Assembly: GCA_002400405.1 (NCBI GenBank)
Contig: DHFM01000001.1
Span: 1-11,621, forward strand
Reading direction: 5' to 3'
Length of the DNA: 11,621 nucleotides
Source: Candidatus Moranbacteria bacterium UBA4824
Lineage (GTDB): Bacteria > Patescibacteriota > Minisyncoccia > Moranbacterales > UBA2206
A model generated the notes under the pieces. It was given only the letters and a program-made list of their open reading frames with translations, did no database searches and was not told the DNA's origin. The position numbers were made by a program, and so were the translations under genes. This document shows, one piece after another, positions 1 through 7,857 of the stretch (the stretch's first letter is position 1; every line of letters begins with the position of its first letter).

Positions 1-132
1 ACTTTTATACTATTTTACAATAAAAGCGGTAATCTGATTCATTTTTCTTTAGCGGTCGCGAAAGACCTATTCAAATTAAGGTCAAATAAAATGGTGAGTC
101 TTAATACTATTTCCTTATTGAATGATCTTTGA
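1..132 (+). CDS. Possible C-terminal end of an unidentified gene (5' end outside window)
   Basis: Frame 1 is open from the first base to a TGA at 130-132 and reads as about 43 residues ending LNTISLLNDL. The composition (Phe, Leu, Lys, Asn, Ser) could be the tail of a real protein. I do not recognise the family, and it does not resemble the missing N-terminal part of UvrC. An open frame this short can occur by chance in AT-rich DNA, so the support is weak. If it is real, the next gene starts 56 bp downstream with its own promoter-like sequence. Confidence 0.3.
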   Translation, partial: TFILFYNKSGNLIHFSLAVAKDLFKLRSNKMVSLNTISLLNDL

Positions 133-137
133 ATAAA

Positions 138-165
138 CTGCAAATGGAAAAAATATCAATATAAT
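138..165 (+). promoter_or_regulatory. Likely promoter of the uvrC-like gene
   Basis: A perfect -10 hexamer TATAAT lies at 160-165. The region 16-17 bp upstream (CTGCAA at 138-143) is only a weak -35 match. A start near 172 would give a leader of under 20 nt that carries the GGGAGA ribosome binding site at 175-180. An in-frame stop (TAG, 165-167) overlaps the -10 box, so the gene cannot extend further upstream in this frame. Confidence 0.5.
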
Positions 166-188
166 AGATATTATGGGAGATATTAACT

Positions 189-1196
189 ATGAGACTATTT
201 TCATTTCAAATTAAAAATTTTAAATTTAAAATTGGTTCAGTTTATGGTCCTTATACCTCCAAAAAACAAATTGAAATTGCGCTCAAAATTTTGCAAAAGA
301 TTTTTCCCTATCATAATAGGAAAGAGAATTCTGAAAAAGGGTGTTTGGATTTTCAGTTGGGACTTTGTCCTGGGCCGTACGCTGGTGCGATTTCAAAAAA
401 AGATTATCAAAAAAATATTCGAGGGATTAAGATGATTTTAGAAGGAAAAAAGAAAAACTTGATGACCAAATTGAAAAAAGAAATGGCGGAGTATGCAAAA
501 AAAGAAGAATTTGAAAAAGCGGGGGAAATAAGAAGCAAAATTTTTGCGTTGCAACATATTCAAGATGTGGCGCTCATATCATATAACATGCAACATGAAA
601 CATGTAACAAAAATGATAAGAATTCCGAAATGCGAATTGAAGGTTATGATATTTCCAATATTTCTGGGAAATTTAATGTGGGTTCGATGGTGGTGTTTGA
701 TAATTCTTTTGGTGAAATGGCACCAAACAAAAGCCAATATCGCAAATTTAAAATAAAAACCATTGACGGCGCCAATGATGTGGGTGCAATGCGAGAAGTG
801 CTCAGTCGAAGATTTCAAAATAGTGGGCCCGCCTCGACTCGCTCGCCTCGATTCGGCGAAGCGGGCGGAGGCGACCGCTCGTCGACGCGAGGCTGGCCAC
901 TACCTAACCTAATTTTGCTTGATGGCGGAGCAGGGCATCTCAATATGGCGCGCCAAGTTCTCAAAAATTATAAACTGGAAATTCCAATTTTAGCAGTGGC
1001 CAAAGGACCAACTCGAAAAAAATTAGATTTGCGAAAATTTGGATCAGTTCCAGAAATTTCGGAAATATTAATCGAACAAATTCGCAACGAAGCCCATCGT
1101 TTTGCGATTGGGTATCATAGGAAACTAAGAAAAAAAGAATTTTTAGGGGGTGTGGATAAGTCTACCATTGTCATTGGAAAGAAAAATGTGGTATAA
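189..1196 (+). CDS. uvrC: UvrC-like excinuclease subunit lacking the GIY-YIG domain and HhH tail
   Basis: UvrC works with UvrA and UvrB in nucleotide excision repair and cuts on both sides of a lesion. This 335-residue protein begins just before the UvrC GPYTS motif (residues 20-24). It continues through the Cys-poor linker (C52, C60), a UVR motif that binds UvrB (about 94-127, KKEEFEKAGEIRSKI) and the RNase H-like nuclease that makes the 5' cut. The expected catalytic residues are visible: D154 in EGYDISN, D245 in LLDGGAGH and H303 in NEAHRFA. The N-terminal GIY-YIG nuclease, which makes the 3' cut, is absent, and the protein stops soon after RKLRKKEF, so the helix-hairpin-helix tail is absent too. 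Full UvrC is usually about 600 residues. Start 189 is supported by GGGAGA 8 nt upstream and by an upstream in-frame stop. Residues 131-147 and 213-235 look like repeat-derived insertions. It may be a working 5'-only nuclease or a decaying remnant; the intact catalytic residues and start signals favour expression. Confidence 0.82.
   Translation: MRLFSFQIKNFKFKIGSVYGPYTSKKQIEIALKILQKIFPYHNRKENSEKGCLDFQLGLCPGPYAGAISKKDYQKNIRGIKMILEGKKKNLMTKLKKEMAEYAKKEEFEKAGEIRSKIFALQHIQDVALISYNMQHETCNKNDKNSEMRIEGYDISNISGKFNVGSMVVFDNSFGEMAPNKSQYRKFKIKTIDGANDVGAMREVLSRRFQNSGPASTRSPRFGEAGGGDRSSTRGWPLPNLILLDGGAGHLNMARQVLKNYKLEIPILAVAKGPTRKKLDLRKFGSVPEISEILIEQIRNEAHRFAIGYHRKLRKKEFLGGVDKSTIVIGKKNVV
579..606 (+). repeat. 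7-bp tandem repeat (ACATGNA) inside uvrC
   Basis: Four consecutive 7-bp units, TCATATA, ACATGCA, ACATGAA and ACATGTA, lie in the coding sequence. They encode part of the linker between the UVR motif and the nuclease domain (residues around SYNMQHETC). The same unit family forms a longer array at 11191-11246. A 7-bp unit keeps frame only in groups of three, or with compensating bases, and the frame here is intact. Confidence 0.7.
821..902 (+). repeat. GC-rich palindromic element inserted in frame in uvrC
   Basis: About 80 bp of strongly GC-rich sequence sits in an AT-rich gene. The ends are inverted (TAGTGG at 821-826 with CCACTA at 897-902; GCCTCG at 831-836 with CGAGGC at 888-893). A nested pair lies inside (CGCCTC at 844-849 with GAGGCG at 868-873). 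It encodes a Gly/Ser/Arg/Pro-rich stretch (about residues 213-235) between SRRFQ and the conserved WPLPNLILLDGG block, where UvrC proteins normally have a short loop. It reads through without a stop. It resembles in principle the palindromic elements found inside Rickettsia genes, but I cannot assign it to a named family. Confidence 0.75.
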
Positions 1197-1197
1197 T
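1168..1197 (+). promoter_or_regulatory. Promoter for the secreted multi-domain protein
   Basis: TTGTCA (1168-1173), an 18-bp spacer and TATAAT (1192-1197), preceded by TGG, form an extended -10 promoter. It overlaps the last codons and stop of the uvrC-like gene. Transcription would start near 1204, giving a leader of about 27 nt to the ATG at 1231. Confidence 0.6.
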
Positions 1198-1230
1198 TTA
1201 ATTATTAAAAAATATATATACAAAAAATTT

Positions 1231-4200
1231 ATGAACAAAAAAATCTTTACCGTTTTTATTTTTGTAGCTTCTTTTTTCTTATTAACAAATCAAGTTGAAG
1301 CGTGGGATGCTTCTTGTGGTTCTGCTGACGGGGCAGTGCTCGCTTGGGATGCAACCTCTTGGGGAGGTTTAACGGCGTGTAATCCCGGTAGTGCTGTGGG
1401 TTTTAGTTGGCCACAACCAGGGCAAACAATAAATTGGAGATGCGATAATGGCAATGGAATAGCTGATTCTGCTCCGCCTGATGCTTATTGCAATGCCTAT
1501 AGGTCATATCAGTGTGATACTTTTCTTGATTGTCCTAAAGATAGTTGTAAAAATGTTTCTTGTACTAATCATGTATGTGTAGTGGGTTCAAATCTTCCTG
1601 TTGGAACTAGTTGCAGTCTTTCTCCTGTGAAAGTTTGTGATGGATCAGGAAATTGTGTGGCACCTTCTTGCTCAGATTCAGATGGTGGAATAGTTCCAAA
1701 TACCAGAGGAACAGTTACGGGGACTGGTTCTGATGGTTATGCATATACCGTAGGAGACCAATGTGCAGGAGAGGGAACTGTAATAGAGCGATATTGTAGT
1801 GGTAGCAGTCGCTATGAAAGTTGGAAAGCTTGTGATTCAGGATATAAATGTGTTGAAAATGCTTCATTAGTAGGAGCATGTGAAATATCTGCGACACCTC
1901 CAGTGACACCTACTTGTTCTGAGTCTGATGGGGGAGACAAACCTTTTATCGCTGGCAGTACTACTTTTTCACCTGTTCCAACTGGCGCATCAAGTCCGGC
2001 TTATGACCATTGTGAAGGCAATGTATTGACAGAATATTATTGCAATGGAGATTCTACTCTTGGGAAAAGTGTTGGGGACTGCAGTTATTATTATCCAAGT
2101 GCGTTTTGCAATGCAGGTAAATGCAATATGCTATCGCCAGCTCTTTCAGTCGTTGTTGCTACTAGTGAGATTAATCTTGGGGAAAGCTTTGATTTGTTGT
2201 ATAGTGTTGAGAACGCTGATTTTTGTTGGTTCAGCACAAGCTCTTCTGGATCGGGAATGTCGATTGCACCTGGACCTACCTACATAGATCCATCGAGTGG
2301 AGTTAAGGGTTGGAGTGTTACCCCAACCACGGTAGGAACCAAGACTTATACGATATCTTGTTCTAATGCTAATGGCACAACTACAGAATCGGAAAGTGTA
2401 GTTGTTAGTTCTGGTGGTGGCACTACCAATACTGCTCCCACTGCTATAATAAACACTCCTACTGGAAATGTAAGTAATCCTACTACGGCAGTTAGTTTTT
2501 CTGGTTATGGAACTGATCCCAATGGAGATGCTATCACTGGATATAAATGGACTTTAGGAAGTTGCGATGGTACAGTATTAAGCTCATCAGCTTCTTTTTC
2601 TAGGACTTTTTCAACGACGGGCACTATTTATTTTAGCGTTATGGATAATCAGGGTGCTTGGTCAACAAATTGCCCAAGTCGAACAATTACAGTTTCTACT
2701 ACCTGTTCCCCCGGCTATTTTCTATACAACGGATCTTGCACAGCTAATCCAATCGGTTTTTTTGATGAACCTTTGACTTGTACAAATGGAACAATAAGAG
2801 CGGTGGGTTGGGCATTTGACGGAAATGATGTTTCGGCAAGTATCAATGTAAATTTCTATAACGGAACAACGGCCACTACTTTATTAGGTTCTACGACAGC
2901 TAATGTTTCAAGTCCTGATGTGACCGCCTATTTTGCCAATCTTGGCCAAACAGTCACGGGTAATCATAGATTTATTTGGGAAAAAACCGGAATGGCGGCT
3001 GGAACTTATACAATTTCGGCTTTTGCCCAAAATACAGGAGTTGGAGCCAATACTAATCTAGGTGCAAAAACAGTTACTTGTTCAACTTCTACTCTCCCTA
3101 CTACTCCAGCCCTCACCGCTAGTTGTGATTCTTCTGGTCTTGTTTCTGCCAGCTGGACAGCTGTTTCTGGTGCTGATTATTATGCTTTGAGAATTGATAC
3201 TGACACAGCTCTCCCGCATCTTCTCCAAGTGGATAATCTCACAACAACAAGTAGAACTTGGCAGGGAACAGTTGGAACCTCATATAATGTTTGGGTGCAT
3301 TCTATTGATAATGGTGTTTGGAGTGATTATAGTCTTAAAACAGTCACATGCAGTGCCACCCCTTCGCCTCCTGTCACCTATGAGTGTACCGGAACGCTAC
3401 CTACAGGAACAATTGCTTGGGATAGTGAAGAAAATGATGATTTGACGCGAGATACTGCTTGGCTGTATTCAAGCTCGGATACCATAAGAAAATGTGAACT
3501 TACTTGTCGAGTGGGTTATGTCAGAATCGGTAGTGTTTGTGTGGCTGGACCTACTCTTAATTTCAATATTAGTAAAATAACAGATCCGGAAGGGATAGAA
3601 AATATCGTAAATACTACTAGTGCTAATTTTTTAATTGAATCATCTGCGGAATTTACCTATGCTGTTTCTGGCACATCAGCTTATCCCGTGACAAGCTGTG
3701 AAGCTTCCGTTTCCAGCGCTAACGGTGGAAATTGGACCGGTCAAAAATTGTATAGTGACGGAACATATATTTACCCCGGTATCACACCGTTGATAACCGG
3801 CTCCTATACTTATTATTTGACCTGCTATAATTCAGTGGGTGCTTATACTACAAAATATGTTCGAATAAGTATTGTTCCTTGTGGTGGTGAAGTTAAAATG
3901 GGGGGCTCGGTAATTGTCACTGGTTCAAATAGAAACAGAGATGATGTTTATGGAAGTGGACCATATACCACTAATTCAGTAATTGCAAAAGCCGCAGTTC
4001 ATGCTGGATTAGTTGCAGAAGGAGAAACTAAAACAATAACAATTACTCCTGTCCCTAAGTGTATAAGTTCATTCATTGGATCAACTGCGTATGGAGTGAC
4101 ATCAGATGATTATTACTCGCCATATTATGGAATGGAACTTTCTGAAGATGCTCCTTCATCATCACCACATTGTGAAAACTTAAATTGTTCTCTTCTAGAA

Positions 4201-4359
4201 AATTGCGAAAAACCAGCTGGAGTATGTGTAGATTCAAAGGGCATTCCAACTGATCCTCAAACATTATGCATTCCTGCTTGCGCAAGTGGCACTTGTCCAA
4301 ATTGCCCAACCAACCCTCCAACAGATGGAGATGGAGGTTGGGAAGAAGTGACGCCGTAA
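1231..4359 (+). CDS. Large secreted modular protein with Cys-rich, Ig-like, PKD-like and FN3-like domains
   Basis: The 1042-residue product begins with a clear signal peptide (MNKKIF, a hydrophobic core, then likely cleavage after VEA at residue 24), so it is exported. Two related Cys-rich modules follow at about 147-217 and 229-300. Each starts CSxSDGG and contains a DxC...E.YC core and further cysteines. Next come an Ig-like domain (about 303-393), a PKD-like domain (about 400-488, APTAIINTP to RTITV), a module with the AVGWAFDGND pattern (about 510-617), a fibronectin type III-like domain (about 625-707) and another Ig-like segment (about 770-880). The tail is Cys/Pro-rich and ends GGWEEVTP. 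I see no membrane anchor, sortase motif or catalytic domain. Adhesion, pilus-tip or surface-layer roles are guesses from the architecture. An upstream in-frame ATG at 1150 exists, but it would precede the promoter and bury the signal peptide, so I chose 1231. No good ribosome binding site precedes 1231. Confidence 0.85.
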   Translation: MNKKIFTVFIFVASFFLLTNQVEAWDASCGSADGAVLAWDATSWGGLTACNPGSAVGFSWPQPGQTINWRCDNGNGIADSAPPDAYCNAYRSYQCDTFLDCPKDSCKNVSCTNHVCVVGSNLPVGTSCSLSPVKVCDGSGNCVAPSCSDSDGGIVPNTRGTVTGTGSDGYAYTVGDQCAGEGTVIERYCSGSSRYESWKACDSGYKCVENASLVGACEISATPPVTPTCSESDGGDKPFIAGSTTFSPVPTGASSPAYDHCEGNVLTEYYCNGDSTLGKSVGDCSYYYPSAFCNAGKCNMLSPALSVVVATSEINLGESFDLLYSVENADFCWFSTSSSGSGMSIAPGPTYIDPSSGVKGWSVTPTTVGTKTYTISCSNANGTTTESESVVVSSGGGTTNTAPTAIINTPTGNVSNPTTAVSFSGYGTDPNGDAITGYKWTLGSCDGTVLSSSASFSRTFSTTGTIYFSVMDNQGAWSTNCPSRTITVSTTCSPGYFLYNGSCTANPIGFFDEPLTCTNGTIRAVGWAFDGNDVSASINVNFYNGTTATTLLGSTTANVSSPDVTAYFANLGQTVTGNHRFIWEKTGMAAGTYTISAFAQNTGVGANTNLGAKTVTCSTSTLPTTPALTASCDSSGLVSASWTAVSGADYYALRIDTDTALPHLLQVDNLTTTSRTWQGTVGTSYNVWVHSIDNGVWSDYSLKTVTCSATPSPPVTYECTGTLPTGTIAWDSEENDDLTRDTAWLYSSSDTIRKCELTCRVGYVRIGSVCVAGPTLNFNISKITDPEGIENIVNTTSANFLIESSAEFTYAVSGTSAYPVTSCEASVSSANGGNWTGQKLYSDGTYIYPGITPLITGSYTYYLTCYNSVGAYTTKYVRISIVPCGGEVKMGGSVIVTGSNRNRDDVYGSGPYTTNSVIAKAAVHAGLVAEGETKTITITPVPKCISSFIGSTAYGVTSDDYYSPYYGMELSEDAPSSSPHCENLNCSLLENCEKPAGVCVDSKGIPTDPQTLCIPACASGTCPNCPTNPPTDGDGGWEEVTP

Positions 4360-4363
4360 ATTC

Positions 4364-4459
4364 ACCCTATGGAGTACGGACTTAAAAATTATTCAAAACT
4401 TAATTAATTTATTCAATAATATAAAACCTGTGGTGTAGTATATAATTACTCCATAGGGT
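4364..4459 (+). promoter_or_regulatory. 13-bp inverted repeat flanking the intergenic region; right arm holds the next gene's RBS
   Basis: ACCCTATGGAGTA (4364-4376) and its exact reverse complement TACTCCATAGGGT (4447-4459) lie 70 bp apart. The left arm starts 5 bp after the stop codon of the secreted protein. The right arm contains AGGG (4455-4458), the likely ribosome binding site for the ATG at 4468. In a read-through transcript the arms could pair and hide that site. A transcript starting at the local -10 box would lack the left arm. No T-run follows, so this is not a typical terminator. Confidence 0.65.
4441..4446 (+). promoter_or_regulatory. -10 box for the small anchored protein gene
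   Basis: A perfect TATAAT lies 22 bp before the ATG at 4468, giving a predicted start near 4453. No convincing -35 or extended -10 element is visible, so this is a moderate call. It sits directly before the right arm of the 13-bp inverted repeat. Confidence 0.4.
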
Positions 4460-4467
4460 AAAAACAA

Positions 4468-4920
4468 ATGGAACAAAAAAACAAAAAAATTCTAATGATA
4501 CTGATTATCACGCTAGCTATCCTTGCCTTTATCTTTGCAACCATATTTGCAATTAACAAAAATAAAGTCAAAGACGCTTCAAAGACTAATCAATCATCAG
4601 GAAAAAATCTAAATGATGATGAAGAGGATCCAACTCCTAAAATCAGTGAAGAAAAAAAAGCTCAAGTAGCCGCTATTCGAAACATTAAAGGCAAGATTAC
4701 TAAAATAGAAGTTAATTCTATCGAAGTGATTCCGACTGAAGGGGAAAAACTCACTCTTAAAGTCCCACAAAAAGGCGCTAACTTTTCAAGTCTCACTAAG
4801 CGAGAAGACGGAGCCTTTATGGTCAAAGAAATTGGCTTATTTGATATCCCAAAAAACAAAGAAGTTGACATTCAATACAACAGCACAACTAATGAAGTAA
4901 TGTTAGTGAGCGTAAAATAG
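4468..4920 (+). CDS. Small membrane-anchored protein of unknown function
   Basis: The 150-residue protein starts MEQKNKK, followed by a single hydrophobic segment (about residues 8-29). A charged, disordered linker (about 30-65, DDEEDP) leads into a compact C-terminal domain (about 70-150). That domain reads as beta-strands with short turns (GKITKIEVNSIEVIP, GEKLTLKVP, KEVDIQYN, NEVMLVSV), like small barrel-type extracellular domains. Lys residues before the hydrophobic segment suggest an N-in, C-out topology, and there is no lipobox Cys. AGGG 9 nt before the ATG is the likely ribosome binding site and lies inside the inverted-repeat arm. I do not recognise a named family. A strong terminator follows, so it is the last gene of its unit. 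Confidence 0.75.
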   Translation: MEQKNKKILMILIITLAILAFIFATIFAINKNKVKDASKTNQSSGKNLNDDEEDPTPKISEEKKAQVAAIRNIKGKITKIEVNSIEVIPTEGEKLTLKVPQKGANFSSLTKREDGAFMVKEIGLFDIPKNKEVDIQYNSTTNEVMLVSVK

Positions 4921-4947
4921 ATTATTTTTTAGTTTATTTGAATTTAG

Positions 4948-4985
4948 AAAACCCAACTGAAGCTTTTAAAAGGTTGGGTTTTTTA
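4948..4985 (+). terminator. Rho-independent terminator after the small anchored protein gene
   Basis: AAAACCCAAC (4948-4957) pairs perfectly with GTTGGGTTTT (4973-4982), with a 15-nt loop and a T-rich tail. It separates this unit from uvrA. Confidence 0.85.
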
Positions 4986-4991
4986 TTTGGC

Positions 4992-5020
4992 TTGCCAAAA
5001 GACGAAATTTCTTGTAATAT
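4992..5020 (+). promoter_or_regulatory. Likely uvrA promoter
   Basis: TTGCCA (4992-4997), a 17-bp spacer and TAATAT (5015-5020) lie just after the upstream terminator, giving a leader of about 40 nt. I see no clear LexA-type operator. Confidence 0.5.
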
Positions 5021-5066
5021 TAATATCCGAGACAAGGTATCTTTTTAATAATCTTAGGACTTATAA

Positions 5067-7856
5067 ATGAAAAAAGACAAAATAAAAATTTTTGGCGCCA
5101 GAGTCAATAATTTGAAAAATATTAGCGTAGAAATTCCACGCGACAAAGTGGTGGTTATCACGGGTCTTTCTGGCAGTGGAAAATCAACCTTGGCTTTTGA
5201 TGTGATTCACGCGGAAGGTAACCGGCGATATCTTGAAAGTTTGTCGAGTTATGCTCGGCAATTTTTGGAAATTTCCGCTAAGCCCGATGCGGACAAAATT
5301 GAAAATCTAAGTCCGACAATTTCCATTGATCAAAAAAGCATTAGTCGTTCTCCGCGTTCAACGGTTGGCACAATGACAGAAATTTATGACTATCTGCGAA
5401 TTCTCTTTGCTAAAGTCGGGACGCCCTATTGTCCACATTGTCGATTGCCAATGGCTAGGAAAAAAAATCAAGAAATAATTGAAGAAATTTTGGAAATGCC
5501 GGACAATACGCAAATAATAATTCTTGCCAGAATTCGACAAGACGGAAAAAGCATAGAAGAAATTTTGAAAAATATCAGTCAGTTGGGATATGCGAGGGCG
5601 AGAATTGATGGGAGAACAGTTTTGATTGCCGAAGTTTTGGCGAATAAGGAACAAATACTAAACGGCAACGTGGAAATTGTGGTTGATCGAATAACTTTCA
5701 AGAAAAATAAACCGGATAAGGAAAGAATTTTAGATTCCATTGAGACAGCTTTCAAATTGGGGCGGGGGTTTATGGCAATTTCTTTGGACAACGGCGAAAG
5801 CCGAATCTATAATCGAGATTTTGTTTGCAGTAATTGTTTTTTTGAAATTCCGGAAATTACTCCGAAAAATTTTTCTTTCAATAGCCCAGAAGGAGCTTGT
5901 TCGCACTGCGCGGGATTAGGTGTGGTGCAAGAAATTGACAGGGAACTTATCATTCCGAATAAGAATTTGTCGCTTTCTGAAGGGGCGGTTTTACCACTTT
6001 CGAAATTGGGCGGACGAATGAAAACAGACGGAAGCTATTTAGATATTTTAGAAAAAATCGGGAAAATTAAGGGATTTTCAATTGATGAACCAATTGGAAA
6101 AATAAGCGCGGAAAATATGGGGATAATTTTTGACGGCTATGAAAATGAAAAACAGGAAATTTCTTTCCCAGGAATAATTTCTCTGATCAAAAATAAATAT
6201 GAAGAGTCATCTTCGTTCATATTCAAAAAAGAAACGGAAAAGTATATGCGAAAAACCGTTTGCTCAAAATGTGCCGGAAAAAAATTGAAAGAAGCATATT
6301 TAGCAGTGCTTATTTCAGGAAAGTCTATTGATGATGTGGTGAAGATGGACATTGATTCATTACTATTATTTCTAAAAAACTTACTAGCAGAATCAATGGG
6401 CGAGGGGAAAAGGGAAATAATGGAACCACTTATAAAAGAAATGGAAGAAAAGGCGAGCGCTCTTAAAAATGTTGGTTTAGAATATTTGGAACTTTTCCGC
6501 TCGGCTGATTCTATCTCCGGCGGAGAAGGACAAAGAATTCGTTTAGCGACCCAAATTGGCTCCAAGCTTTCTGGTATAATTTATGTTTTAGATGAACCTT
6601 CAGTTGGATTGCACAATAGAGACACGCAAAAACTCATTCAGACGATGCAATTTTTGAAAGAGAATGGAAATTCTGTAATCGTGGTGGAGCATGATAAGGA
6701 GATAATGGAAAAAGCTGATTGGATAATTGATATGGGTCCGGGAGCGGGCGAAGAAGGCGGAGAAATTATATTTCAAGGCGACATTGCAAAACTCAAGGCT
6801 TCTAAAACTAAAACAGCCGGCTTTTTGAGTGGGCGGGAAAAAGTTTCCGAAAAGAAAAAACCGCGTGCCACGGCGGATAAATATTTGAAAATTTTGGGGG
6901 CTACGGAACATAATTTGAAAAATATTGATGTTAAAATTCCGTTGGGAAGATTTGTTTCAATTACAGGAGTTTCTGGTTCAGGTAAATCAACCTTAGTTTC
7001 TGACATTTTGGCGCCGGCTCTTTCGAAGCATTTCTTCCGTGCCTTTGAAATACCAGGGAAATACAGGAAAATAGAGGGTTTGAACTTTATCGATAAAGTT
7101 ATTAATGTTGATCAATCGCCAATCGGTCGTACGCCAAGATCTAACTCAGCCACTTATACTGGGGTTTTTTCCCAAATTAGAGAACTTTTTGCTTTGACGG
7201 AGGAAGCGAAAAATCGCGGTTATGACGCTAGTCGTTTTAGTTTTAATATGAAAGGTGGACGATGTGAACAATGCCAAGGGGATGGCACCAAGAAAATTGA
7301 AATGCATCTTTTGCCGGATATGTATGTGAAATGCGAATCTTGCCTTGGGACGCGCTATAATCAAAAAACGCTCGACATTGAATATCAAGGAGTGAATATC
7401 GCCCAGGTGCTTGATATGAGCGTTTCTTATGCTTTGCGATTTTTCAAAAAATCCCCACTGATTGCTGAAAAATTGCAAACTTTAGAAAAAGTCGGTTTGG
7501 GATATTTGAGGTTAGGACAAAGCGCCACAAATTTGTCTGGGGGAGAAGCCCAGAGGATAAAATTGGCTACCGAATTGGCACGAAAATCAACCGGCAAAAC
7601 ATTGTATATTCTTGATGAACCAACCATTGGATTGCATTTTGAAGATGTTAAAAAACTTTTGAAAGTTCTGGATGCTCTGGTGGAAAAAGGCAATTCAGTG
7701 CTGGTAGTGGAACATAATTCTGATGTGATACGAAATTCGGATTGGGTAATTGACCTTGGTCCAGAAGGTGGAAGCGGAGGAGGGGAGATAGTCTATGCGG
7801 GACTGCCGAGTGGACTGAAAAAATGTCAGAGAAGCTGGACGGGGAAATACCTCTAA
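5067..7856 (+). CDS. uvrA: Excinuclease ABC subunit A (UvrA), complete
   Basis: UvrA is the dimeric ATPase that finds DNA lesions and loads UvrB in nucleotide excision repair. The 929 residues match the usual length of about 940. Both ATPase halves are complete: Walker [10 protein letters not shown] (33-41) and GVSGSGKST (634-642), ABC signatures SGGEGQR (484-490) and LSGGEAQR (823-830), and Walker B DEP (509-511 and 850-852). Both zinc sites keep their cysteines: C254, C257, C278 and C281 in the first half, and C733, C736, C756 and C759 in the GRCEQC...KCESC module near the DNA-binding surface. A CPHC motif near residue 120 is also typical. The end (SWTGKYL) matches the usual UvrA C-terminus, so the gene is not truncated. 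Start 5067 has AGGA 7 nt upstream. It has its own promoter-like sequence and is not in an operon with uvrC; uvrB is not in the window. Confidence 0.98.
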   Translation: MKKDKIKIFGARVNNLKNISVEIPRDKVVVITGLSGSGKSTLAFDVIHAEGNRRYLESLSSYARQFLEISAKPDADKIENLSPTISIDQKSISRSPRSTVGTMTEIYDYLRILFAKVGTPYCPHCRLPMARKKNQEIIEEILEMPDNTQIIILARIRQDGKSIEEILKNISQLGYARARIDGRTVLIAEVLANKEQILNGNVEIVVDRITFKKNKPDKERILDSIETAFKLGRGFMAISLDNGESRIYNRDFVCSNCFFEIPEITPKNFSFNSPEGACSHCAGLGVVQEIDRELIIPNKNLSLSEGAVLPLSKLGGRMKTDGSYLDILEKIGKIKGFSIDEPIGKISAENMGIIFDGYENEKQEISFPGIISLIKNKYEESSSFIFKKETEKYMRKTVCSKCAGKKLKEAYLAVLISGKSIDDVVKMDIDSLLLFLKNLLAESMGEGKREIMEPLIKEMEEKASALKNVGLEYLELFRSADSISGGEGQRIRLATQIGSKLSGIIYVLDEPSVGLHNRDTQKLIQTMQFLKENGNSVIVVEHDKEIMEKADWIIDMGPGAGEEGGEIIFQGDIAKLKASKTKTAGFLSGREKVSEKKKPRATADKYLKILGATEHNLKNIDVKIPLGRFVSITGVSGSGKSTLVSDILAPALSKHFFRAFEIPGKYRKIEGLNFIDKVINVDQSPIGRTPRSNSATYTGVFSQIRELFALTEEAKNRGYDASRFSFNMKGGRCEQCQGDGTKKIEMHLLPDMYVKCESCLGTRYNQKTLDIEYQGVNIAQVLDMSVSYALRFFKKSPLIAEKLQTLEKVGLGYLRLGQSATNLSGGEAQRIKLATELARKSTGKTLYILDEPTIGLHFEDVKKLLKVLDALVEKGNSVLVVEHNSDVIRNSDWVIDLGPEGGSGGGEIVYAGLPSGLKKCQRSWTGKYL

Positions 7857-7857
7857 A

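Noticed and set aside
821..902. Transcription terminator inside uvrC
   Set aside because: The GC-rich palindrome is not followed by a T-run and lies within a continuous reading frame whose downstream part is conserved UvrC sequence.
1150..1230. Upstream in-frame ATG at 1150 for the large secreted protein
   Set aside because: It overlaps the uvrC-like gene, precedes the strong extended -10 promoter at 1192-1197 and would place 27 residues before a textbook signal peptide beginning at 1231.
6137..6565. 142-residue open frame on the minus strand within uvrA
   Set aside because: It is antisense to conserved UvrA coding sequence, including the ABC signature, and has no start signals or recognisable domain. 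Several similar antisense frames in uvrA, lgt and the lysozyme-like gene were rejected for the same reason.
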